From Candidatus Sivonenia alaskensis PMM_0068 (GTDB lineage Bacteria > Cyanobacteriota > Cyanobacteriia > Gloeobacterales > PMM-0068): 10,592 nucleotides of DNA. The notes under the pieces were generated by a model, which saw only the letters and a program-made list of their open reading frames with translations, was not told where the DNA came from and did not search any database. The stretch spans positions 1-10,592 of the forward strand of contig CASBPW010000186.1 in the NCBI GenBank assembly GCA_949127685.1. The letters are read 5' to 3'. Positions 1-5,527 of the stretch are shown here, piece by piece (the stretch's first letter is position 1; each line of letters begins with the position of its first letter). Both the position numbers and the translations under genes were made by a program.

Positions 1-1831
1 ATGCCCCACTTGCTACGCCGTTATAGACCGATTGCACGTGGTTATGGCATGTCCCAGAGGGGCAGTGGTGGAGAATGAGGCTCCATGAGAGTGCTGAAGC
101 AGGGAGTACAGAACCCGTCCCAGGGTCAGTAGCAGACCCTGCAAAGTTAATTACATCCCCCACCCTCCACTTTAGGCTGGTTAGGGGTTGCTGAATGGTC
201 GCTACAGGTAGTTGTGCCCCCGCCAAGATGGTCGCCGAAGCATTATTACTGACCCCGGTGCTATTATCGGTGACGCGGAGTCCAACAGTAATTGGACCCG
301 CGTTGGTATAGGTGTATTGGGCTGTTGTTCCGGTGGCATCGTTAAATAGACCATTCCCGTCCAAATCCCAGGCATAGCTAAGGGTCGCGCCTGGAGTGGG
401 GGTACTCGAACCCGTGCCATCAAAGTTCACGGTCAAGGGGAGAGCGCCAGCCTTTGGATTAGCAGCAATTACAGCGGTGGGCAGTGAACCGCTGGCGGTG
501 TAGGTGATACGGTGAATGTTGCCCCCCGCCACCTCTACATAGAAGAGGTCACCTGCCGGACCTGTAGTGAGCTGGACCGGATAGCCTGCGTTCGTGATAA
601 AAGTAGCTATTGTACTGGGGTTGGGCAGCCCATTACTCCCCTTAAACATTACCCAGATACATCGACGGGCATAGTCAGCAAAAAAGAGTGCATTATTATA
701 GGCTGCTGGATAGCTAGCGCCTGTGTAGAAAGCTACTCCTGTGACAGCAGAACCTCCCGTGGGACAGGCTTCACCGGGTACCACCTGGGCATTGTGATTG
801 TAGGTGTAATAGGGTTGTGTCACTGCCCCAGGCTGGTTGTAAAGGTTTTTACATAAAGTTAAATTAGCGGCTTGATAGCCAGGCTGAGCATCATTGCCTT
901 CGTAGCAAGGCCAGCCAAAATTCGAGACACTACTCGGGGGTGAGGTAATACGGTTGATCTCCTCCACATTATTCCAACCCACATCTCCAACCCAGAGTTC
1001 ATTGGTACCGGGACGCAATGTGAACCGAAAGGGGTTGCGCAGACCCTCGGCAATGATGCGGCTGGCATTGACATTTAGGTCATCAAATAATGGGTTGCCG
1101 GGCCAGGCAGCACCCGTTGCTGGATCAACCCGCAAGATGCTTCCGTCAAGGGAAATAGGTTCGCTAGGGGAGCGTCGGAGGCTTTGGGAACGCAAAGCTC
1201 CCCCCTGAGCGTCAGGGTCGCCGCCACTGCCGCCACAGGGGTTACCCAGCTGACCGTAATCCACCCCATTAAAACTGGCTCCATCCCCATGGCTCACATA
1301 GAGTGCCCCATCCAATCCAAAGGCAAGTGAACCGACTGAGTGAGAAATAAACTGCTGGCACCAATCCTCAATCAGAACCTTTTCACTCCCGGTCATGACA
1401 TTACCCGCTGCCTGGATGCGTGCGAGCCGTGAACTCACAATCGCGGAATTGTAGGTGTAAAGGACATAGACGTAAGGGTTAGTAGAAAAATTGGGGTCAA
1501 GGGCCAAACCCAATAACCCCCGGTCCCCGGAGGCATTGACTTGGGTGCTGAGGTCAGCAAAAATAGTCGGGGTTGTATCCGTTAAGTTATCAAACACCTT
1601 AATAATTCCGCTTTTTTCAGCCACAAAGACCCGGCCATCCGAGGCAAACTGGACATTAGTCGGGGCAGTGAGTCCGCTAAATACCACCGTGTCCTTAAAA
1701 CCCGCCTGAACAGGGCCAGCTTGCACGGGAAGAACCCAGGCCAAAGCCATAAGAAGAAAGCTCAACCAGACTGGATAGAGCAGGGGAATTTTGCCCAACC
1801 TAGAGTAGCGCACACAAGTAGGAATTTTCAT
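1..1831 (-). CDS. Exported glucose/sorbosone dehydrogenase-like protein with PKD domain (3' end outside window)
   Basis: Reading the minus strand from the ATG at 1831 gives 610 codons without a stop to the left edge, so the C-terminus is missing. Residues 1-38 look like a Sec signal peptide: basic N-region (R8, R11, K14), hydrophobic core about 15-36, and VQA-G cleavage choices after residue 38 or 43. Residues ~45-445 read as a six-bladed beta-propeller of the soluble PQQ glucose dehydrogenase/GSDH family: RGLLGLALDPNF (104-115), H164 in HSVGSLAFGLDG at the place of the catalytic histidine, GGALR (210-214), LDGSILRVDP (228-237), EGLRNPFRF (262-270) and FGWPCYEG (305-312). Residues ~450-537 are a PKD fold (YAWDLDGNG, YTYTNAGPITVGLRVTD). 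The tail has HHCPSGTCHNH at 588-598. Known family members oxidise sugars in the periplasm or outside the cell, often with PQQ; the substrate here is unknown. No Shine-Dalgarno sequence precedes the start, and an internal ATG at residue 28 would shorten the signal. Confidence 0.9.
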   Translation of the reverse strand, partial: MKIPTCVRYSRLGKIPLLYPVWLSFLLMALAWVLPVQAGPVQAGFKDTVVFSGLTAPTNVQFASDGRVFVAEKSGIIKVFDNLTDTTPTIFADLSTQVNASGDRGLLGLALDPNFSTNPYVYVLYTYNSAIVSSRLARIQAAGNVMTGSEKVLIEDWCQQFISHSVGSLAFGLDGALYVSHGDGASFNGVDYGQLGNPCGGSGGDPDAQGGALRSQSLRRSPSEPISLDGSILRVDPATGAAWPGNPLFDDLNVNASRIIAEGLRNPFRFTLRPGTNELWVGDVGWNNVEEINRITSPPSSVSNFGWPCYEGNDAQPGYQAANLTLCKNLYNQPGAVTQPYYTYNHNAQVVPGEACPTGGSAVTGVAFYTGASYPAAYNNALFFADYARRCIWVMFKGSNGLPNPSTIATFITNAGYPVQLTTGPAGDLFYVEVAGGNIHRITYTASGSLPTAVIAANPKAGALPLTVNFDGTGSSTPTPGATLSYAWDLDGNGLFNDATGTTAQYTYTNAGPITVGLRVTDNSTGVSNNASATILAGAQLPVATIQQPLTSLKWRVGDVINFAGSATDPGTGSVLPASALSWSLILHHCPSGTCHNHVQSVYNGVASGA

Positions 1832-2006
1832 AGAAGCTTAGGGGAGGGAGCGATGGGGGGTAGTGTTGCAAAGTTGTTGAATTTCTTGAGGTACATTCCC
1901 CGTCGCTTGCAGCGCACAGAATCACATCCTCAGAAAGACACTTCAGCAAGGCACTATCGAGTGCAGCTAAACCGCAGAGTATCTGAAACTCATAACATCT
2001 CAATAC

Positions 2007-2105
2007 CTCATCCGCTTGTGGCGGGGAAATTCATCTCTTGTATTGGGGGTAGAGCAACTAGACATAATCACTATCGAATCACGTCTCTACAGTGAAGCGG
2101 ATGAG
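2007..2105. repeat. 11-bp perfect inverted repeat, arms 77 bases apart
   Basis: CTCATCCGCTT at 2007-2017 is the exact reverse complement of AAGCGGATGAG at 2095-2105. The flanks do not extend the match beyond a few scattered bases. The arms could be ends of a very small mobile element or could pair in RNA, but no target-site duplication is evident and both arms fall inside the coding-like frame at 1971-2159. Confidence 0.4.
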
Positions 2106-2128
2106 TTGGCTGCGCAAAAGCGTACCCT

Positions 2129-2158
2129 CACGGAGCTTGAAAAAATGAGGACTCCGTG
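2129..2158 (+). other. Hairpin with 7-bp stem
   Basis: CACGGAG (2129-2135) pairs with CTCCGTG (2152-2158) around a 16-base loop. A competing pairing, CCTCA (2126-2130) with TGAGG (2146-2150), overlaps the left arm, so the two cannot form together. It has no T-tract, so it is not a typical terminator. It may be incidental. Confidence 0.3.
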
Positions 2159-2225
2159 AATACCCTGAGAGCCCTCAACTCTCGTCGGTCCCTTAATCTC
2201 AATAACCAGGCAGCGGAGGAGCCAG

Positions 2226-2260
2226 CCCTCAGGCCAAGGGTGAACCCGTAGCCTGGAGGG
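2226..2260 (+). other. Compound hairpin, possible structured RNA
   Basis: CCCTC-AGGC (2226-2234) pairs with GCCT-GAGGG (2251-2260) with one bulged G at 2255. Above an internal loop, GGG (2238-2240) pairs with CCC (2245-2247) across a TGAA tetraloop. That gives 12 base pairs in a 35-base element, and GGG-TTAG-CCC (2258-2267) offers a competing small hairpin at its 3' edge. No T-tract follows on the plus strand. I cannot match it to a known RNA family. On the minus strand it lies downstream of the oxidoreductase gene, but 330 bases away. Confidence 0.35.
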
Positions 2261-2378
2261 TTAGCCCGTGAACATCTAGGCCGATGGGAATATTTCTCGA
2301 TTTGGTCGCAGAACGGGCAAAATCATCCGGAGAAAGCAAGTCTAGACGTTCCCTTCTCATTTTTTCAGATTGGAGTCT

Positions 2379-2445
2379 AGGTAATTGTGTCACTCTCCAC
2401 TTCCTTCCTTCAAGAGGGCTGCGCAAGGTAGCAAAGGTAATTGTG
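2379..2445 (+). repeat. 11-bp direct repeat AGGTAATTGTG
   Basis: AGGTAATTGTG occurs at 2379-2389 and again at 2435-2445, 56 bases apart start to start. Nearby, CTAGAC (2342-2347) and GTCTAG (2375-2380) form a short inverted repeat. The function is unknown. Confidence 0.35.
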
Positions 2446-2589
2446 GGTCGGTGGACCAGGGATCCCAGAGCGTAGCCTCTGCTCCTGCCCAACGCACTCA
2501 GCTCATACTACGCGCGCTGTTCCTCTAAGCAGGTTTTGTCATGAATACCGGAAGGTCACGCCTGAGATGCCTGCGGAGTGGCTTTTAGG

Positions 2590-4137
2590 CTAGACCAATT
2601 CAGCAACACGAGAATGCTTGCGGAAAGATTGCCCCGTGACTAATTCAGCCACATCCATACCATTCCCAATTACACCAGGCACGCTCGGATAGCCTGCAGA
2701 AGCACCGACAAGGAACAGATTCGGGATTTCCGTGCGATAACCTAAGCGGTTAAGCCCCACTTGTTTGGGAATCAGTTTGGCCCCGTAGATGTTGCCCTGA
2801 GGTTGGCCTAAATAGTATTCAGTGGTGGTCGGCGTCCCGTAGAGCTTCATCCGAGTGTAGTGATTGATGTCAGGAATAAGGTCGCGCACACTGTGCATTA
2901 CATCCTGATAGACTTCCCGCTTTTTCTCTTTGTAGGCTTTGGGGTCGCTTGCGTGCAACTCCTTAAAAGATTCATAGGGACAAACAGTAACAATCTCTAA
3001 AACATGGTTGCCATCGGGAGCCACACCGGGTTCACGGGACTTCATCGTCGGGCAAGAGAGAAAAATCCAGGGGTGCCGGAGATTGCCTTCTAGTTGGCGT
3101 TGATAGGATGCGTTGAGATTACCGGTGGGGTAATACCAAACATTCCAGTTACCAATACCATACTTCTCTGGTTCAAAAGTGTGGTCTAAACCCAGATAAA
3201 TATTGAAGGCACTAGCTGAATATTCATAATCTGTCAATCGATGATGTTCCCCTTTACTTAAAGCGCTATCTCCCATAAGTTGGACAGTCTTTTTGGGGTC
3301 TAAATCACTGATATAGGCCTTGGTCGCTTGATAGGTTTTACCTCCCGCAACAACTCCCATAACTTCATGATTCAGGACTTGGATAGATTCGACTGGAGTG
3401 TTATATTCAATCACCCCTCCTCCATCTATAATTGATGCAACAATAGTATCGACGAAAGATTTGAAGTGATACTTGGGATAGTACGCACCCTCGGCATAAT
3501 CGCTTACCAAAGAAGCATGGGTAAGTAGAGCAATTTGGTCAGGAGGAAGAGCATAGTCACCGCTTTGTCCTGCTAGCAGATCCTGGAGCTTAGGAGAGAG
3601 CCCCACATAATCGTAGAGGTCTTGCAAAGTCCAATTCCTTCTGGAAAAAAGATGCCAATATTTAGGCAGCTTTAGCCAATCGGACCACTTCTGTTCATAC
3701 CAATGGACTTCAGACAAGATGCTCCGTGACTCTTCATGGATATGCTTAATTTCATCGCAGTAAAGATTAATCGGACCTGCTTCTTGTGGGAAGGTGGAAA
3801 GCAAGCGCGCCCTGAGATTTTCCCAGCCCAAAGGGATTCTAAAATCAAGATCAGGCGTAATCACTCGGTCAATGCAATCAGGAGCCAAAGAACTAAAGGG
3901 AATTTCTGCTCCGATATAGTCTAAAAACTGCCGAATCGTCTGACCGGGACCACATTGGGAAATATAGTGAACATCCGAACAAAATGTGTAGTCTCCATAG
4001 CTAAAATTATGGCAAGCTCCACCCGCTAAATAATGCTGTTCTAAGACTGCTACTCGGTATCCCTGTTTGGTAAGACAGGCTGCCGTTGACAGTCCTCCTA
4101 ACCCTGCTCCCAAAACCACATAATCAAAAACTTCCAT
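2590..4137 (-). CDS. FAD-dependent oxidoreductase, carotenoid isomerase/retinol saturase-like
   Basis: A 515-residue protein of the phytoene desaturase superfamily. The FAD-binding Rossmann motif is at the N-terminus (VVLGAGLGGLSTAACL, residues 7-22), with the ribose-binding acidic residue E33 in VLEQ, followed by GGACHNF (39-45). The DVHYI stretch (55-59) resembles the HYI segment of retinol saturase-like members better than CrtI. GAYYPKYHFKSFVD (217-230) matches the family's 'yP.gG' substrate-domain segment. The C-terminal FAD motif is IPNLFLVGASAGYPSVPGVIG (471-491). Family members desaturate, saturate or isomerise polyene chains at membranes, so a carotenoid or other isoprenoid substrate is likely, but the reaction cannot be told from sequence. 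Length is normal for the family (about 490-520). The ATG at 4137 is supported by AAGGAG at 4145-4150, seven bases upstream. It is transcribed alone and divergently from rlmN. Confidence 0.88.
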   Translation of the reverse strand: MEVFDYVVLGAGLGGLSTAACLTKQGYRVAVLEQHYLAGGACHNFSYGDYTFCSDVHYISQCGPGQTIRQFLDYIGAEIPFSSLAPDCIDRVITPDLDFRIPLGWENLRARLLSTFPQEAGPINLYCDEIKHIHEESRSILSEVHWYEQKWSDWLKLPKYWHLFSRRNWTLQDLYDYVGLSPKLQDLLAGQSGDYALPPDQIALLTHASLVSDYAEGAYYPKYHFKSFVDTIVASIIDGGGVIEYNTPVESIQVLNHEVMGVVAGGKTYQATKAYISDLDPKKTVQLMGDSALSKGEHHRLTDYEYSASAFNIYLGLDHTFEPEKYGIGNWNVWYYPTGNLNASYQRQLEGNLRHPWIFLSCPTMKSREPGVAPDGNHVLEIVTVCPYESFKELHASDPKAYKEKKREVYQDVMHSVRDLIPDINHYTRMKLYGTPTTTEYYLGQPQGNIYGAKLIPKQVGLNRLGYRTEIPNLFLVGASAGYPSVPGVIGNGMDVAELVTGQSFRKHSRVAELV

Positions 4138-4144
4138 GAGCGCT

Positions 4145-4150
4145 CTCCTT
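4145..4150 (-). promoter_or_regulatory. Ribosome binding site of the FAD oxidoreductase
   Basis: AAGGAG on the minus strand, seven bases before the ATG at 4137. It lies in a purine-rich run and overlaps by one base the perfect palindrome GAGCGCTC (4138-4145). It fixes the start. Confidence 0.7.
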
Positions 4151-4175
4151 CCTTCTGGAACCTCTTCAATTGCTG

Positions 4176-4205
4176 AATATATTGAGTTTTTTTGTTAATC
4201 TACAA
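4176..4205 (-). promoter_or_regulatory. Candidate promoter of the FAD oxidoreductase
   Basis: On the minus strand TTGTAG (4200-4205) and TATATT (4176-4181) are separated by 18 bases, a good fit to a sigma-70-type promoter. Transcription would begin near 4169 and leave a leader of about 30 bases. The spacer contains a run of A residues. The 19-bp dyad at 4212-4230 ends seven bases upstream of the -35 box. Confidence 0.4.
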
Positions 4206-4211
4206 AGCTAT

Positions 4212-4230
4212 AGACCATTTTGACTGGTCT
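4212..4230. promoter_or_regulatory. Operator-like dyad between divergent genes
   Basis: AGACCATTTTGACTGGTCT: outer arms AGACCA/TGGTCT are perfectly symmetric, and 8 of 9 position pairs differ by at most one mismatch class (positions 7/13 and 9/11 fail). The size and layout resemble operators of TetR-type repressors. It lies between the oxidoreductase and rlmN, adjacent to the oxidoreductase promoter, and about 108 bases from the rlmN start. No regulator gene is in the window. Without a T-tract it is not a terminator. Confidence 0.45.
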
Positions 4231-4337
4231 GTCTTTGGGGTGCATCCATAAAATCAATAGCTACTACCCACACTTTCCCTTACTTCCAATTATCCTCTGA
4301 AAAAATATTTAGAGTGCATCTTTACTAGAATGGTTCT

Positions 4338-5366
4338 ATGAATAGCATCACGCCCCTTTTGGGTCTTTCTTCAGAAGAACTCACCCGCTGGGTTATCGAA
4401 CAAGGTCAGCCTTCTTACCGTGCCAAGCAACTCCATCAATGGCTTTATACCCGCAATATTCGTTCTTTGGATGAGGTGACAGTCTTTCCTAAAAGTTGGC
4501 GAGAACAGAACAAAACGCCTGTAGGCCGCTCCACCATTGCTCTACAGACTCCCACACCAGATGGAACCATCAAGTTCCTCCTGGCTCTCGCCGATGGTCA
4601 AACTATCGAAACCGTAGGCATTCCCAGTGACAATCGCCTGACCGTCTGTGTCTCTTCCCAAGTGGGGTGTGCCATGGGCTGCACCTTCTGTGCCACCGGT
4701 TATTCTGGCTTTGGGCGGCACCTAGAAGTCCATGAAATTGTAGACCAAGTCCTCACGGTCCAAGAAGCAATGAGCCGCCGCGCTTCCCATATTGTCTATA
4801 TGGGCATGGGCGAACCGATGCATAACCTACCCCGTGTTATCAAATCTCTGCGCGCCCTCAATCAAGAAATAGGCATCGGTCAGCGACAGCTTACCGTTTC
4901 CACCGTAGGTATCCCCGGCAAAATTCTGGATTTTGCGTACGAACATCTTCAAGTCACCTTGGCGGTCAGCCTTCATGCACCCAATCAAACCCTACGCGAG
5001 CAGATTGTACCGACGGCCAAGAACTATCCCTATGCAGACCTCTTGGCCGATTGTCGGGAATATGTGCGGACTACAGGCCGACGGATCAGTTTTGAATACG
5101 TCCTCTTGTCGGGCTTTAACGATTTGCCCAGGCATGCAGAAGAATTAGCGACACGGGTCAAAGGGTTCCAAAGTCATGTCAACTTGATTCCGTTTAATCC
5201 AGTAGACGAAGCCAGGTTTGACCGTCCTACCCCTAAACAGGTAGAAATTTTTCGTTCTACGTTAGAGCGTGCAGGCGTGGCTGTTTCCGTACGCCAAACC
5301 CGTGGAGTCGATCAAAGCGCTGCCTGCGGACAGCTACGCCGTCGAGCTTTTTTACAGGCGAAATAA
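4338..5366 (+). CDS. rlmN: 23S rRNA (A2503-C2) / tRNA (A37-C2) methyltransferase RlmN
   Basis: A cytoplasmic radical-SAM enzyme that methylates C2 of A2503 in 23S rRNA, and A37 of some tRNAs in characterised members. The 342-residue protein has an N-terminal accessory domain (about 1-90), then E91 in the ETVGIPS segment. The radical-SAM motif CAMGCTFC places the iron-sulfur cysteines at C111, C115 and C118. GMGEP (156-160) binds SAM, and the C-terminal DQSAACGQLRRR carries C330, the cysteine that becomes methylated during catalysis. The two-cysteine mechanism is therefore intact. The N-terminus (LLGLSSEELTRWV, GQPSYRAKQLHQWLY) is strongly cyanobacterial in style. The ATG at 4338 fits the family length but has no Shine-Dalgarno sequence; a TAGAAT box at 4326-4331 lies only 7 bases before it, so a very short or absent leader is conceivable if that box is used. 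Confidence 0.96.
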   Translation: MNSITPLLGLSSEELTRWVIEQGQPSYRAKQLHQWLYTRNIRSLDEVTVFPKSWREQNKTPVGRSTIALQTPTPDGTIKFLLALADGQTIETVGIPSDNRLTVCVSSQVGCAMGCTFCATGYSGFGRHLEVHEIVDQVLTVQEAMSRRASHIVYMGMGEPMHNLPRVIKSLRALNQEIGIGQRQLTVSTVGIPGKILDFAYEHLQVTLAVSLHAPNQTLREQIVPTAKNYPYADLLADCREYVRTTGRRISFEYVLLSGFNDLPRHAEELATRVKGFQSHVNLIPFNPVDEARFDRPTPKQVEIFRSTLERAGVAVSVRQTRGVDQSAACGQLRRRAFLQAK

Positions 5367-5371
5367 TAAAT

Positions 5372-5388
5372 TCATAAATCATTTATGA
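5372..5388. promoter_or_regulatory. Palindrome just after rlmN
   Basis: TCATAAATCATTTATGA is symmetric over 8 bp around a single central C, beginning six bases after the rlmN stop. As RNA it could fold with a 6-bp AT-rich stem and 5-base loop, which is weak, and no T-tract follows. A protein-binding site is at least as likely as a terminator. Confidence 0.35.
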
Positions 5389-5526
5389 GCAGGCTCAAAC
5401 CTCTTCTGTCATGGAGTCTTATGTGCCTCTGCCCCCTAGTAGGAGGAAGGGAGGTTGTACGACAGAGGGTTATTTGCATGCTAAATAATGGACTAAGGAC
5501 TCTATTACCTATTTAAGAGCAGGCCC
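5381..5526 (+). repeat. Duplicated 16-mer flanking the topA leader
   Basis: ATTTATGAGCAGGCTC (5381-5396) and ATTTAAGAGCAGGCCC (5511-5526) match at 14 of 16 bases. The second copy ends one base before the topA ATG, and the first overlaps the palindrome after rlmN. Between them lie a GA/CT-rich stretch with partial self-complementarity (AACC...CTGTC near 5398-5411 with GACAG...GGTT near 5461-5471) and the dyad at 5470-5488. Confidence 0.4.
5470..5488. promoter_or_regulatory. Dyad in the topA upstream region
   Basis: TTATTT (5470-5475) and AAATAA (5483-5488) flank the palindromic GCATGC with one extra T, forming a nearly perfect 19-base dyad 40 bases before topA. TTGCAT (5474-5479) inside it could act as a -35 box, but no well-spaced -10 box is clear (CTATTA at 5502-5507 is too far). 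It is plausible as a regulatory site; the regulator is unknown. Confidence 0.3.
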
Positions 5527-5527
5527 G

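Larger units (their letters stand above)
1971..2159 (+). pseudogene. Possible gene remnant: coding-like frame lacking a start codon
   Basis: After a TAA at 1968-1970 this frame stays open for 62 codons to TGA at 2157-2159. It reads TAEYLKLITSQYLIRLW at the beginning and ends YSEADELAAQKRTLTELEKM-RTP, a charged pattern typical of an amphipathic helix. It has no ATG near the front (the only one is four codons before the stop); TTG at 2016 or 2043 are the only plausible starts and neither has a Shine-Dalgarno sequence. I do not recognise the family. It could be the C-terminal remnant of a broken gene, or chance. A neighbouring frame continues the same style past the stop for about 30 codons, to a TAG at about 2250, which would fit a frameshifted relic. 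Confidence 0.25.
1832..2589. other. 758-base gap with no convincing intact gene
   Basis: This stretch lies between the starts or ends of two minus-strand genes: upstream of the exported dehydrogenase and downstream of the FAD oxidoreductase. I see no ATG-started frame with recognisable protein content on either strand. What it does hold is listed separately: a coding-like frame without a start codon (1971-2159), an 11-bp inverted repeat (2007-2017 with 2095-2105), a hairpin at 2129-2158, a longer compound hairpin at 2226-2260, and an 11-bp direct repeat (2379-2389 and 2435-2445). The promoter of the dehydrogenase gene should lie near its left end, but I cannot pick one out. The mixture suggests decayed sequence, perhaps an old mobile element or gene, but nothing proves that. 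Confidence 0.6.

Noticed and set aside
202..1290. Minus-strand frames at 202-423, 859-1074 and 1075-1290 and plus-strand frames at 512-856 and 954-1208
   Set aside because: They overlap the continuous dehydrogenase-PKD reading frame, which carries recognisable motifs throughout; these are out-of-frame shadows without protein family features.
1721..2095. 124-codon plus-strand frame
   Set aside because: It overlaps the signal peptide region of the dehydrogenase on the other strand, has basic, low-information composition, no ribosome site and no recognisable motif.
2160..2300. C-terminus of a TnpB-type transposase
   Set aside because: A short frame ending near 2250 has Asn/Arg-rich text, but there is no CxxC zinc ribbon or the conserved D-NAA motif, so a TnpB call is not supported.
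2229..2492. Opposing frames of 87 (minus) and 63 (plus) codons
   Set aside because: They overlap one another, have no ribosome site or family motif, and the minus one covers the compound hairpin.
1832..2589. tRNA, RNase P RNA, tmRNA, SRP RNA, riboswitch or CRISPR in the gap
   Set aside because: No conserved core sequences of these RNAs and no regularly spaced repeats could be found by eye.
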